Numbered from the stretch's first letter, positions 1-8,869 are shown. The stretch: DNA of 31,814 nucleotides from Bacteroidia bacterium (GCA_905373665.1 CAJPTV010000013.1:1-31814), one strand, 5' to 3'. Translations and numbers: made by a program. The notes: a model not told the origin generated them from the sequence alone.

Positions 1-235
1 ATCGATTCATTATGCGCCTTACGGCGCAGGGCGTAGCATGCTGCGGCGCTAAGGGTGCGCGGCCCAGTGGGCGCAATGTGCGGTAAATGCAAATCACTAG
101 GGCGCGGCGTTGCCGCGAGTTGCGGGCGTAGCACGCTACGCCCCTACAAAAGACTGTGAGACAGTGGGTTAGTTCTAATGGCGTGCCGCCCGGTTAACGC
201 AATGTGCGGTAAACGATGGGAGACAGTATTTTGGG
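1..235. repeat. GC-rich hairpin repeat cluster at the left edge
   Basis: This gene-free stretch downstream of recQ is made of modules found again near 29.7-30.1 kb. Bases 1-33 match 29871-29903 with one mismatch, and 29-51 match 30030-30052 exactly. Perfect hairpins are visible at 13-28 (TGCGCC/GGCGCA), 103-117 (CGCGGC/GCCGCG) and 124-143 (GGGCGTAGC/GCTACGCCC). A degenerate direct repeat pairs 49-87 with 175-213, sharing the 16-base end CGCAATGTGCGGTAAA (72-87 and 198-213). The repeat runs off the window start. No coding potential is credible. It may work as a REP-like element or help to end recQ transcription, but there is no clear T-tract. Confidence 0.75.
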
Positions 236-257
236 AAAGCAGCGCCCTCCACCCCGC

Positions 258-2453
258 CTAATTTCCCTTCTCCGAACAGTATTTGATGCGTACGAGGCGG
301 ATAATGTCCTCGTCTACGTCAAGGTCTTTCAAGGCTTCGCAAGCAGCAGGGAGGTCGAGCGACTCGGCGTCGTACTGGAAGTAGTCGTAAATTTCTTCCA
401 AGACGTCTTCGTCGACCTGCTCGTCTATGTAGTAATCAATATTGAGCTTTAAGCCCGAATTGATGACGAGGCTCTCTATCTCGGTGAGCAACTCCCCCAT
501 CTCAAGGTGCAGTATCGAAGCGAGTTCCTCAAAGTCCATCTTTCGGTCGATGGAGTGAATAAGGGTGATCTTCTGCTGCGAACGGGAGGGCGAGACCTTC
601 ATCACGAAATCTGAGGGGCGGTCTATGTCGTTCTCTTCGACATATTGACGGATAAGGTCAACAAAGGGCTGCCCGTAACGCTTCGCCTTGCTGGCGCTGA
701 CCCCCGAGATGTTCTGAAGCTCCTCAAGAGTAATAGGGTAATGGATGGTCATTTCCTCGAGCGAGGTATCTTGGAAGATCACGAAGGGCTGTACCTTGTG
801 CCGCTTCGCCTCGTCGTGCGTGAGGTTCTTTAACATTTGGAAAAGCATCGAGTCTACCCCCATCCCCTCGGAGGGGATGATGGCGTCCTCGTCCTGATCC
901 TCTTGCTTATAGTCGTGGTCTCTTACCAAGGAGATTTGGTAGGGGCTCTCTAGGAAAGCGCGCCCCTTGTCGGTAAGGTAGAGTAGTCCGTACTGTTGGA
1001 TATCCTTTTGCAAGAAACCGTGTAGGAGAGCTTGCCGTACGATACTCCCGAGGAAGAACTCGGTTTCATCCTTTTGCGCCCCAAAGAGGGCAAGGTCTGC
1101 GTGGCTATAGATGTCGCTATCTTGGCTCTTAACGCCCCGTAGGAGAGAAATGAGATAGTCGGCACGGAAGCCCTCGCCAATCTCTTGGAGGAGGCGCAGG
1201 AGTTGGAGGAGATACTCCTTACCGTCGAAGTGCGGTTGCTCAGAGAGGCAGTTGTCGCAGTGCTCGCAGTTGTGCTCGTCGTACTGCTCACCAAAGTACT
1301 GTAAGAGCATCTGGCGTCGGCAGTTGCCCCCTTGCGCGTAGTAAATCGTGTCAAGGAGGAGCTGTTTGCCGATCTCCCGCTCGGGGAGCTTTTTACTTAG
1401 GAAGAAGTGCCCCAAGCGCTGCACGTCCTTCTCAGAATAGAAAGCGATGCAGTGGCCTTCAAGTCCGTCACGCCCAGCACGCCCAGTCTCTTGGTAATAG
1501 CCCTCGAGGCTCTTGGGCATGTCATAGTGAATCACGTAGCGCACGTCGGGCTTGTCAATCCCCATGCCGAAGGCGATGGTGGCGACAATCACGTCACACT
1601 CTTCTTGCAAGAAAGCGTCTTGGTTGTAGGTACGGGTTTTGGTATCAAGGCCGGCGTGGTATGGGAGGGCACGAATCCCGTTAAGTTGCAGGATATTGGC
1701 TAGCTGTTCCACGCGGTTGCGGCTGATGCAGTAGATGATGCCCGACTTCCCTGGGTTGTCTTTGATATACTTGGCTATCTGCTTGGTAGCGTCAGCCTTG
1801 GGGCGCACGGAGTAAAAGAGGTTGGGGCGGTTGAATGAGGAACGGAAGACGACCGCCTCGCTCATCCCGAGGTTTTTCTGGATGTCGTCTTGTACCTTCG
1901 GGGTTGCCGTCGCGGTGAGGGCAATGAGGGGGGCAGTGCCGATCTTTTCTACAAACTCGCGGATGCGTCGGTACTCGGGTCGGAAGTCGTGTCCCCATTC
2001 CGAGATACAGTGTGCCTCGTCTATAGCATAGAACGAGATCTTGGCCTGTTGTAGGAAGAGGATATTCTCCTCCTTATTGAGGGTCTCGGGTGCTACGTAA
2101 AGGAGCTTCGTAATCCCACTCAGGACGTCTTCCTTTACCGCCGCGATCTCTTTCTTGTTGAGCGAGGAGTTCAGGAAATGGGTTACCCGATCGTCTCCGC
2201 AGGAGGCTCGTAAGCGGTCTACTTGGTTCTTCATGAGGGCGATCAGTGGGGAGACGACAATCGCCGTACCCGAAAGGATCAACGCAGGGAGCTGATAACA
2301 GAGCGATTTTCCTCCGCCGGTAGGCATCAGAACAAAGGTGTCTCTTCCTTGCAATAGGTTACGTATGATAGCCTCTTGGTGACCTTTGAATTTGTCGAAT
2401 CCGAACCATTTGTTGAGATGAGAGACTAGCGGCACGTCTTCGCGATACTGCAT
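258..2453 (-). CDS. recQ: ATP-dependent DNA helicase RecQ
   Basis: A 731-residue superfamily 2 helicase that unwinds DNA 3' to 5' in recombination and replication-fork repair. Visible motifs are Walker A PTGGGKS (about residues 44-50), DEAH (145-148), the TATATP motif (about 180-185), the QETGRAGRDG motif VI (321-330) and the RecQ zinc-binding cysteines (378, 396, 399, 402). A winged-helix region and an HRDC domain follow (about 540-600), then a C-terminal extension of roughly 130 residues with an acidic stretch near the end. I chose the ATG at 2453 over the open frame from 2585 because homology begins there and a TATCTTTG -7 box (2496-2503) lies between the two. It diverges from dnaE. The stop abuts the left-edge repeat cluster. 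Confidence 0.95.
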   Translation of the reverse strand: MQYREDVPLVSHLNKWFGFDKFKGHQEAIIRNLLQGRDTFVLMPTGGGKSLCYQLPALILSGTAIVVSPLIALMKNQVDRLRASCGDDRVTHFLNSSLNKKEIAAVKEDVLSGITKLLYVAPETLNKEENILFLQQAKISFYAIDEAHCISEWGHDFRPEYRRIREFVEKIGTAPLIALTATATPKVQDDIQKNLGMSEAVVFRSSFNRPNLFYSVRPKADATKQIAKYIKDNPGKSGIIYCISRNRVEQLANILQLNGIRALPYHAGLDTKTRTYNQDAFLQEECDVIVATIAFGMGIDKPDVRYVIHYDMPKSLEGYYQETGRAGRDGLEGHCIAFYSEKDVQRLGHFFLSKKLPEREIGKQLLLDTIYYAQGGNCRRQMLLQYFGEQYDEHNCEHCDNCLSEQPHFDGKEYLLQLLRLLQEIGEGFRADYLISLLRGVKSQDSDIYSHADLALFGAQKDETEFFLGSIVRQALLHGFLQKDIQQYGLLYLTDKGRAFLESPYQISLVRDHDYKQEDQDEDAIIPSEGMGVDSMLFQMLKNLTHDEAKRHKVQPFVIFQDTSLEEMTIHYPITLEELQNISGVSASKAKRYGQPFVDLIRQYVEENDIDRPSDFVMKVSPSRSQQKITLIHSIDRKMDFEELASILHLEMGELLTEIESLVINSGLKLNIDYYIDEQVDEDVLEEIYDYFQYDAESLDLPAACEALKDLDVDEDIIRLVRIKYCSEKGN

Positions 2454-2495
2454 ACTAATGCGAACTATATATTGTTTGTGTCTTTTCCTATTACT

Positions 2496-2503
2496 CAAAG
2501 ATA
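2496..2503 (-). promoter_or_regulatory. recQ -7 promoter box
   Basis: Read on the minus strand this is TATCTTTG, an exact match to the Bacteroidetes -7 consensus TAnnTTTG, 42 bases upstream of the recQ ATG. No good -33 element is seen at the usual spacing. Confidence 0.5.
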
Positions 2504-2604
2504 GGCTTTTTTCCCAAACTGGGGTGTTCACGCCGCACAGTCGGGTCGAGCCCCGAAGATGAAAACCCAGCCGCTCCCCTTCCACAAAATCCCTTCAAGG
2601 TTGT

Positions 2605-2612
2605 TACATTTG
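2605..2612 (+). promoter_or_regulatory. dnaE -7 promoter box
   Basis: TACATTTG matches the Bacteroidetes -7 consensus exactly and lies 21 bases before the dnaE ATG. An AGGAGA ribosome-binding site (2619-2624) sits between them. No convincing -33 TTTG is present at 19-21 bases upstream. Confidence 0.5.
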
Positions 2613-2633
2613 TATGTTAGGAGAAAGAAAACC

Positions 2634-5600
2634 ATGACAGACTTTGTACACCTGCACCTCCACACCGAATGCTCACTCCTTGACGGCGCAGTGCGCGTCG
2701 GGGATCTGGTGCAACACGTCGGCAAGAACGAACTGGAATATATCGCCGTGACCGACCATGGGACGATGATGGGCATCTCCCCCCTCTTAGAGGCTATTGA
2801 CAAATGGCACGAGAAGCTAGATGAGAAAATCAAAGAGCTTGTCCAAGAAGGAGAACCCAAAGATTCGCAAAAGATAGCCGCGCTCGAGCGTCAGCGCATA
2901 AAGCCCATTGTGGGTATCGAGGCGTATATGACCTTTGAGGACAATGTTAAGACGGCGCAGCACTACCACCTCATCCTCTTAGCAGAGAACTTTGAGGGGT
3001 ATAAAAGCCTCTGCAATCTGGTGTCGGAGAGTTATCACGAAGATCGTTTTTACCGCCACCCCGTCATTACCTACAACTCCCTCAAGGCGCACAGCGCAGG
3101 GCTTATCTGTTCGACAGCCTGCTTGGCAGGACCGCTGAGCCGCCCCATTAACGACTGGACGCTCGTGACCCCGCCGCAGCCCGCAGTAGACGAGGATAAG
3201 ACGGGCAAAAGTAAGGCGAAGGGTGTGCAACGCGTGCCGATACAGGGGAACTTGACCAAGTCTCGTGAGAACCTTGCTAAACTGCGGGCGATATTCCCCG
3301 AGGGGCATCTTTACATCGAACTGATGTTACACCCCTACTCGGGTCAAGCCAATACGAACAATGCTTACCATCCGCAGTCTTATGCACTGGCGGGGCTTTT
3401 GCTTTTAGCCAAGGAGTCGGGTGTGCCGGTACTGGTCACCAATGACGTGCACTTTTTACACAAAGACGACGCCCGCATCCATCAGATGATGCTCTGCGTT
3501 GGGATCAATACGAAGTACAAGAATCCGGGGAAGTTGGTTTATTCGCACGAGGAGTATTTTAAGACACGCCAAGAGTTACGCTTTGTCTTCGAGCGGAGCT
3601 ATGCGGATATTGCGGAGAAGTACCTCAAAGTCCAGCAAGAAACGGGCGTGTCTAACCCTGATATTCTTGCTGAGGACGAGTACCTTGACTTCATTGACCA
3701 AGGGTTAGACAACTCGGTTCGTATTGCTAAGCAGGTGCAAGCTTACAAGCTCAAGCAAGCCCCGCTGATGCCCGACTTTGACATCCCCGAGGCTTACCAA
3801 ATGCCCCCCACGCAAGAGGAGCTCACGGGGATAGAGACCGAATATACCCGTCAGGAGCGCGAAAAGGCTGAAGAAAAGCTGAGAAAAGCAGGCAAAGAGC
3901 CTCAAGCCAAGACCCCACAAGATATACAGGAAGAGGCGCGTGCGCGACGTATCATGACCTCAACGTTTGCTTACCTCAAAGACCTAACCTACGAGGGGGC
4001 TGAGCGTCGGTGGGGTGTTGAAAATCGTCCACTCCCCTTAGAGATATTCGAGCGTTTGGAGTATGAGCTGAGTACTATCCTGCGAATGGGTTTCCCGGGC
4101 TACTTCCTCATCGTGCGCGATTTTATCAACTATGCCCGTTCACACAACTATGGCGTAGGGCCTGGGCGTGGTTCGGCGGCAGGCTCTGCGGTCTCCTATT
4201 GTTTGGAAGTGACCAACCTTGACCCATTGAAATACGGGCTGCTCTTTGAGCGCTTCCTCAACCCAGACCGCGTCTCTTTGCCCGATATCGACGTCGACCT
4301 AGACGACCGTTCACGACAGCTCGTTATCCAATACCTGCGCGACAAGTATGGGAGCGAACACGTCGGGGGGATTGTGACCCTCGGAAGTTCGATGATCAAG
4401 AACGCAATCAACGACGTAGCGCGCGTATTGGAGACCCCCGATCAGATCGTAGCACAGGTGCGTGCTGCGCTCAAACGCGACGAAGAGGAGGTAAAGGCGA
4501 ACAAGATAAAGGAGGTCAAGAAGAAGGTGCTCAAAGAGTATTACGAGTACTGCCACAACCTACGCGCACTGCGCGACTCCTCCGACCCTGAGATGGCAGC
4601 TTTCATGCAAGATTTGGAGGCGATGGAGGGGCGCATGCGCAACGTTGGTCAACATGCCTGTGGCTACGTCATTTGCAAATACCCCATTCATGAGGTGGCG
4701 CCGACTATGCGCCTACAATCCGGGAAGAGCGACGGCGCGATCATCCAATACGAGGGGGGCGTATTAGAGGGGTTCGGACTTGTCAAAATGGACTTACTCG
4801 GGTTGCGCACCATCCAAATCTTGGCACGAGCTGTGGACGAGATAGAAAAGAGCACTGGCACACGAATCGACGTCGAGAGCCTCCCGCTTGACGACGCGGA
4901 GACCCTAGCCCTCTTAGGACGCGGGGAGACGGTGGAAATCTTCCAATTCGAGTCCCCGGGGATGCGCAGTAACCTGCGTCGTCTGAAACCGAGCGGGATA
5001 GAGGATCTTATCGCGATGAACGCCCTTTTCCGCCCCGGCCCTATCGAAAACATCCCTGAGTATATCGAGCGCAAGCACGGACGAAAGAAGGCTAAGAGCC
5101 CTCTTGACTGCATGGAGGAGGTGCTGAGGCCGACCTACGGGATCACGGTCTATCAGGAACAAGTGATGGCGCTCTCGCGCATCATAGCAGGCTTCTCGAA
5201 GGGCGACTCCGACCAATTGCGAAAGGCGATCGGGAAGAAGAAGAAAGACCTGATGGCTAAGATGAAGACGCAGTTCCTTGCGGGAGCTAAGAAGCGTGGG
5301 CATCCTGAGGATATTGTAGAAGAGATCTGGATGGGGTGGGAGAAGTTCGCGGACTATGCTTTCAACCGTTCGCATGCGGCGTGTTATGCGTACATCGCAA
5401 TGCACGCGGCATACCTCAAGGCTCACTACCCCAAGGAGTATATGGTCGCCTGCCTGCAGTCTGAGACTACGTCTAAGCGCTTGGAGGTCGTGGTGCAGGA
5501 GTGTCGACGGATGGGGATTAAGCTCCTTCTGCCCGACATCAATCTCTCGGGCGAGGAGTTTCAGATAGAGCACGGGAATATCCGTTTCGGGCTCACGCGT

Positions 5601-6758
5601 ATCAAGGGGATCAACTCAAAGCAGGTAGTCGACATCCTTGAAGAGCGAAAGAGCAATGGCCCGTATACCTCGCTAGACGACCTTTTGAAACGCCTCGATG
5701 AGAAACAGCTCCCGCAAAGCCTATTCCACACCCTTGCCGAGAGCGGCGCGCTGGACTCTCTAGCCCCCAATGGGCAACGTATCGCCCTGCTCAATGTGGA
5801 GGAAGAGGTCTCGGTACGAAAGTCCAAGACGGAGGGGACAGAGGAAAAGGGGAAGGAGGTTAAGCTCTTGGCAGTCGATAAACTGTTTGAGTACGGCAAA
5901 TCTTTACGGCAGACGTGCGGTACGGGTACATTCGGCAGTCTCGCGATGAAGCCGCCTGTGCTCCGCGATACGCCGCCCACAGAGCTAGAGCGTATGGAGA
6001 TGCTCAATACCGAACGGGAGCTACTCAAGGTCTACATCAGCGGTCACCCGCTCGACCCCTACAAGCTGGAGATCATGAGCTGTGCGAGCCTCTCTATTAA
6101 CGCTCTAGAGTCACAGCAGGCCGACTATAGGGGAAAGACCGTCTACTTGGCAGGGATGATCTCTATCGCCCTCCCCAAAGAGGAGCAGGAGAAAGAGAAA
6201 AAGAATAATCTACGGGGCAACTACGTGGAGTTCACCCTCGAGGACTATACAGGGGAGGTACGTCTGTTTCTACCACAAGAGAAGGCACGCAAAGAGTACA
6301 AGGAGATCTTGAAACCGTGGGAACGCGTATGGATATCCATCCAAGTGGAATATAACGACAAGAGCAAGCGGTATCGCTACAATGTGATGAATATCGAGAG
6401 TCTCGAGTCTATCCGAAAGCGCGGCATCTCGCAGTTCAATATCGAGGTAAATGCGAATAGCAGCCCGACGACGCTGCAGGAATTGATGTCGCTCATCAAT
6501 CTGAACTCCAATGGTAATACACCGTTGATTGTCGATATCTTTGACCCCAAGACCAAAGTTTATCTCCACTACCCAGCGCCCAGCGCACGACGCCTGAAGG
6601 TGGATCTCTCCTTTACGGAGGCATTGATGGAGCGAGAGATCCCATTCAAAATAAACAACCACCTTGTGCAACAAAACCTCTTCTCCATTGTTGATAGAAA
6701 GAGCGAGGACGGGGAAGATGATAATATCATGCCGAGCGATCTTGACGTGATTGACTAG
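2634..6758 (+). CDS. dnaE: DNA polymerase III subunit alpha
   Basis: A 1374-residue catalytic subunit of the replicative polymerase. An N-terminal PHP domain begins with HLHTECSLLDG and TDHGTMMG. The polymerase core carries the acidic motif PDIDVDLDD (about residues 550-558) and KMDLLGLRT (about 718), which together supply the three expected catalytic aspartates. A helix-hairpin-helix region and an OB-fold (VYLAGMIS to VRLFLP, about residues 1175-1225) follow. It is longer than the E. coli protein (1160). Charged Lys/Glu-rich insertions are seen inside the PHP domain (about residues 55-85 and 180-200) and before the palm (about 390-440). The ATG at 2634 is chosen over 2559 because the AGGAGA site and -7 box lie between them. 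It diverges from recQ, and its last codons overlap the trxA promoter. Confidence 0.96.
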   Translation: MTDFVHLHLHTECSLLDGAVRVGDLVQHVGKNELEYIAVTDHGTMMGISPLLEAIDKWHEKLDEKIKELVQEGEPKDSQKIAALERQRIKPIVGIEAYMTFEDNVKTAQHYHLILLAENFEGYKSLCNLVSESYHEDRFYRHPVITYNSLKAHSAGLICSTACLAGPLSRPINDWTLVTPPQPAVDEDKTGKSKAKGVQRVPIQGNLTKSRENLAKLRAIFPEGHLYIELMLHPYSGQANTNNAYHPQSYALAGLLLLAKESGVPVLVTNDVHFLHKDDARIHQMMLCVGINTKYKNPGKLVYSHEEYFKTRQELRFVFERSYADIAEKYLKVQQETGVSNPDILAEDEYLDFIDQGLDNSVRIAKQVQAYKLKQAPLMPDFDIPEAYQMPPTQEELTGIETEYTRQEREKAEEKLRKAGKEPQAKTPQDIQEEARARRIMTSTFAYLKDLTYEGAERRWGVENRPLPLEIFERLEYELSTILRMGFPGYFLIVRDFINYARSHNYGVGPGRGSAAGSAVSYCLEVTNLDPLKYGLLFERFLNPDRVSLPDIDVDLDDRSRQLVIQYLRDKYGSEHVGGIVTLGSSMIKNAINDVARVLETPDQIVAQVRAALKRDEEEVKANKIKEVKKKVLKEYYEYCHNLRALRDSSDPEMAAFMQDLEAMEGRMRNVGQHACGYVICKYPIHEVAPTMRLQSGKSDGAIIQYEGGVLEGFGLVKMDLLGLRTIQILARAVDEIEKSTGTRIDVESLPLDDAETLALLGRGETVEIFQFESPGMRSNLRRLKPSGIEDLIAMNALFRPGPIENIPEYIERKHGRKKAKSPLDCMEEVLRPTYGITVYQEQVMALSRIIAGFSKGDSDQLRKAIGKKKKDLMAKMKTQFLAGAKKRGHPEDIVEEIWMGWEKFADYAFNRSHAACYAYIAMHAAYLKAHYPKEYMVACLQSETTSKRLEVVVQECRRMGIKLLLPDINLSGEEFQIEHGNIRFGLTRIKGINSKQVVDILEERKSNGPYTSLDDLLKRLDEKQLPQSLFHTLAESGALDSLAPNGQRIALLNVEEEVSVRKSKTEGTEEKGKEVKLLAVDKLFEYGKSLRQTCGTGTFGSLAMKPPVLRDTPPTELERMEMLNTERELLKVYISGHPLDPYKLEIMSCASLSINALESQQADYRGKTVYLAGMISIALPKEEQEKEKKNNLRGNYVEFTLEDYTGEVRLFLPQEKARKEYKEILKPWERVWISIQVEYNDKSKRYRYNVMNIESLESIRKRGISQFNIEVNANSSPTTLQELMSLINLNSNGNTPLIVDIFDPKTKVYLHYPAPSARRLKVDLSFTEALMEREIPFKINNHLVQQNLFSIVDRKSEDGEDDNIMPSDLDVID

Positions 6759-6772
6759 TTTTCTTATCTTTG
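6742..6772 (+). promoter_or_regulatory. trxA promoter (-33 TTG, -7 TATCTTTG)
   Basis: TTG at 6742-6744 is followed after 20 bases by TATCTTTG at 6765-6772. Sequence and spacing fit the Bacteroidetes sigma-ABfr consensus. The -33 element lies inside the end of dnaE and the -7 box just past its stop, so trxA can be transcribed on its own. Confidence 0.75.
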
Positions 6773-6840
6773 TACCCAAGTGAGGGTGCAGATGCGCCTA
6801 AAAACGAAGTGAGTTTTAACCCTATAATCTAAGAAACGAG

Positions 6841-7158
6841 ATGGCAGTTGAAATAACGGATGCGAATTTCGCAGAGCTCGTTGCAGGTAGCGACAAGCCT
6901 GTGTTGTTGGACTTCTGGGCAGAGTGGTGTGGTCCATGCCGTATGATCGGTCCTTACGTAGAAGCAATCGCAGAGGAGTTTGCAGATAAGGCGGTCGTAG
7001 GTAAGGTGAATGTGGACATGAACCCCACGCTTTCCGCAAAGTTTGGGATTCGCAACATTCCGACTATACTCTTCCTCAAGAACGGTGAGATCGTCGACAA
7101 ACAAGTCGGTGCGGCAACCAAGGAAGCGCTGATTGAGAAATTGCAGAAGCTCTTGTAA
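6841..7158 (+). CDS. trxA: thioredoxin
   Basis: A 105-residue cytoplasmic thioredoxin that reduces disulfides in ribonucleotide reductase, peroxiredoxins and other partners. The active site WCGPC places the redox cysteines at 30 and 33. The cis-proline context (IRNIPTILF, about residues 74-82) and the usual length fit TrxA, and no signal peptide is seen. It has its own consensus promoter overlapping the dnaE end and a strong terminator (7186-7219), so it is probably monocistronic. The leader of about 60 bases lacks a strong Shine-Dalgarno, which is common in this phylum. Confidence 0.96.
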   Translation: MAVEITDANFAELVAGSDKPVLLDFWAEWCGPCRMIGPYVEAIAEEFADKAVVGKVNVDMNPTLSAKFGIRNIPTILFLKNGEIVDKQVGAATKEALIEKLQKLL

Positions 7159-7185
7159 GCCCCTGCACTCTTTTCGTACGAAGTC

Positions 7186-7219
7186 AAGCCAGTCTCGGTT
7201 CGTGAGACTGGCTTTTTTG
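7186..7219 (+). terminator. trxA intrinsic terminator
   Basis: An 11-bp perfect stem, AAGCCAGTCTC (7186-7196) with GAGACTGGCTT (7204-7214), and a 7-base loop, is followed by further Ts. It lies 27 bases after the trxA stop. Confidence 0.9.
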
Positions 7220-7386
7220 TCTCTATACAAGCGCTAGCAGAAGCTCAAAGCCTACGGGCACTCCCCCATTGCGACGCCAACACTCCCCCGTTGTTTTTTC
7301 TCTCCATTCTGGCGCTAAAAACTGCAACAGAAAGGAAGGCACTACCGTTATTAAAATAACTTAATAGCTATCGGATTATAAGGAAT

Positions 7387-7929
7387 ATGCGACACCAAAA
7401 AGTTACCTACTGGGGTGTGCTTTTATGTACCCTCTTCTATGCACTAGCCTATCTCACGGGCTGTCAACCTGCGCCACGGACGATGCCCGCGGCTGTATAC
7501 AAAACCCTTATCGTTTCTACGTCAGACTGTACCCTCCAACGCGAATTTGCGGCAGCCTCCGTCCTCCAACCGATTTTCAATCGGGGACAATTAACCACCA
7601 ATTTGAAAATCGCTAGGGCGCGGCAAGAGGAAGCGCTGATACAGTTCCGCCAAACGGTGCTTACGGCGGGGAATGAGGTCAATGATGCCCTTGCTGATTT
7701 GCAAAGTGCGCGCACAACAGGGGAACTAGAGCGAGAGCAGGTGGCGCGTCTAGAGGCAACCCTCAGTGATACGGAGGCGCAAATGCGCTATGGTTCGGGG
7801 AATGCGTTGCAGGTATTGACGGCACGCCAGTCGCTGCTGAATGCCCAGTTAGGGCAATTGAACACGGGCTACAAGGAGTTGGCGGCTTACATCAAGCTGT
7901 GCGCAGCTCTCGGTGGACATATTTGGTGA
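7387..7929 (+). CDS. shrunken TolC/NodT-type outer-membrane efflux lipoprotein
   Basis: A 180-residue protein that starts like an efflux lipoprotein: a basic start, a hydrophobic segment and a lipobox LTGC with the lipidated Cys near residue 26. It then passes almost at once into the C-terminal part of the family (QPIFNRGQL, then the coiled-coil run AGNEVNDALADLQSAR and YGSGNALQVLTARQSLL). Family members are about 450-480 residues, so some 280-300 residues, including the first beta/alpha-barrel half, are missing. The reading frame stays intact, so an in-frame internal deletion is likelier than a frameshift. No RND pump or adaptor gene is adjacent. An AGGA site precedes the ATG. It is probably a decaying remnant; a working tunnel half is less likely. 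The gap before it (7220-7386) shows no consensus promoter. Confidence 0.7.
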   Translation: MRHQKVTYWGVLLCTLFYALAYLTGCQPAPRTMPAAVYKTLIVSTSDCTLQREFAAASVLQPIFNRGQLTTNLKIARARQEEALIQFRQTVLTAGNEVNDALADLQSARTTGELEREQVARLEATLSDTEAQMRYGSGNALQVLTARQSLLNAQLGQLNTGYKELAAYIKLCAALGGHIW

Positions 7930-7943
7930 AAAGAACAAAAACA

Positions 7944-8729
7944 ATGATGACAAGAGAAGAGGCACGACGCTACGCAATAACCTACCTTTTGGAGGAGCGG
8001 GGCGAAACAAACATCGAACTCCCAGCGGAAGAAGCCGCACAGTGTACCCTATTGCGGGCGCTGATAAACGAGCGCCGTCCGCTACTTGTGACGGCTAAGT
8101 TCCGCAGTGCGCAGGAGATCGAATTACAGGCACAACGCGCAGAGCGCGGGGATGTGGAGTGGCGCGAGACACTCCCGACAGTAGATCCCCGCCTGCGTAT
8201 CTGGCAGGGCGATATAACGCGCCTGAAGGTAGATGCGATAGTCAACGCAGCCAATGCGCAACTGCTCGGTTGCTTCATCCCCCTGCATAGCTGCATAGAT
8301 AATGCGATTCATTCCGCCGCAGGAGTGGAATTGCGTCTAGCCTGTGCGGATTTGATCAGTGAGCAGCGTCACCCAGAGCCGACGGGGCGTGCAAAGATTA
8401 CCCCGGGGTTCAACTTACCGTCACGGTATGTTCTCCACACGGTGGGGCCTATCATCCGTACCCAACCCCCTTCTGGACTAGAAAGAGAACAGTTGGCGAG
8501 TTGCTACCGTTCGTGTCTGGAACTTGCGGCAGAGCATAAGCTAGAGCAGGTGGCTTTTTGTTGTATCTCGACAGGAGAGTTTCATTTTCCCAATGCGTTG
8601 GCTGCGGAAATTGCCGTAAATACGGTACGTGAGTATCTGGCGCACAATCCCTTCTCCTCAGTACAACAGATTATCTTCAATGTCTTTAAGGATGAAGATT
8701 TACGGATTTATAAAGGGTTATTGTTGTGA
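7944..8729 (+). CDS. zinc-dependent macrodomain protein-ADP-ribose hydrolase
   Basis: A 261-residue cytoplasmic protein of the Zn-macro class, which removes ADP-ribose from modified proteins. The macrodomain begins near residue 84 with RIWQGDITRLKVDAIVNAAN. The segment LLGCFIPLHSCIDNAIHSAAG gives the expected zinc ligands Cys110, His115 and Cys117, and ISTGEFHFPN is the phosphate-binding loop. The helical N-terminal region of about 80 residues is usual for this class. I place the start at 7944 (7947 is also possible); an in-frame start at 7899 would overlap the upstream gene. In other bacteria this enzyme often sits beside a sirtuin SirTM and a lipoylated GcvH-like protein, and neither is present here. 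It follows the TolC remnant by 14 bases and may share its transcript. Confidence 0.88.
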   Translation: MMTREEARRYAITYLLEERGETNIELPAEEAAQCTLLRALINERRPLLVTAKFRSAQEIELQAQRAERGDVEWRETLPTVDPRLRIWQGDITRLKVDAIVNAANAQLLGCFIPLHSCIDNAIHSAAGVELRLACADLISEQRHPEPTGRAKITPGFNLPSRYVLHTVGPIIRTQPPSGLEREQLASCYRSCLELAAEHKLEQVAFCCISTGEFHFPNALAAEIAVNTVREYLAHNPFSSVQQIIFNVFKDEDLRIYKGLLL

Positions 8730-8849
8730 GCAGCAGGTATGCTTAGGCAGTATATCTATTGCACGAAGCAAGAGAAAAGCAGGCGGGTATCCCCGTCTGG
8801 TCGCTGTTAGGTAGTCTGACGCACGGATCTTTTTTCCAACCTTTTTATT

Positions 8850-8857
8850 TACTTTTG
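8850..8857 (+). promoter_or_regulatory. tRNA-Arg -7 promoter box
   Basis: TACTTTTG matches TAnnTTTG and lies 12 bases before the mature 5' end of the tRNA, so transcription should begin a few bases ahead of it. No clear -33 TTG is present. Confidence 0.5.
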
Positions 8858-8869
8858 TCGTCAGATGGC

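Noticed and set aside
950..1354. Serine/threonine-rich 134-codon frame inside recQ
   Set aside because: It is on the same strand in another frame of a clear recQ gene and has low-complexity, shadow-like composition.
7610..7626. GCTAGGGCGCGGC inside the TolC remnant resembling the left-edge repeat at 96-108
   Set aside because: The match is short, lies in a frame coding for a conserved TolC segment, and has no flanking hairpin; chance is enough.
8780..8799. Hairpin CAGGCGGG/CCCGTCTG after the macrodomain gene as a terminator
   Set aside because: The 8-bp stem is real but no T-tract follows, so it is left out of the terminators.
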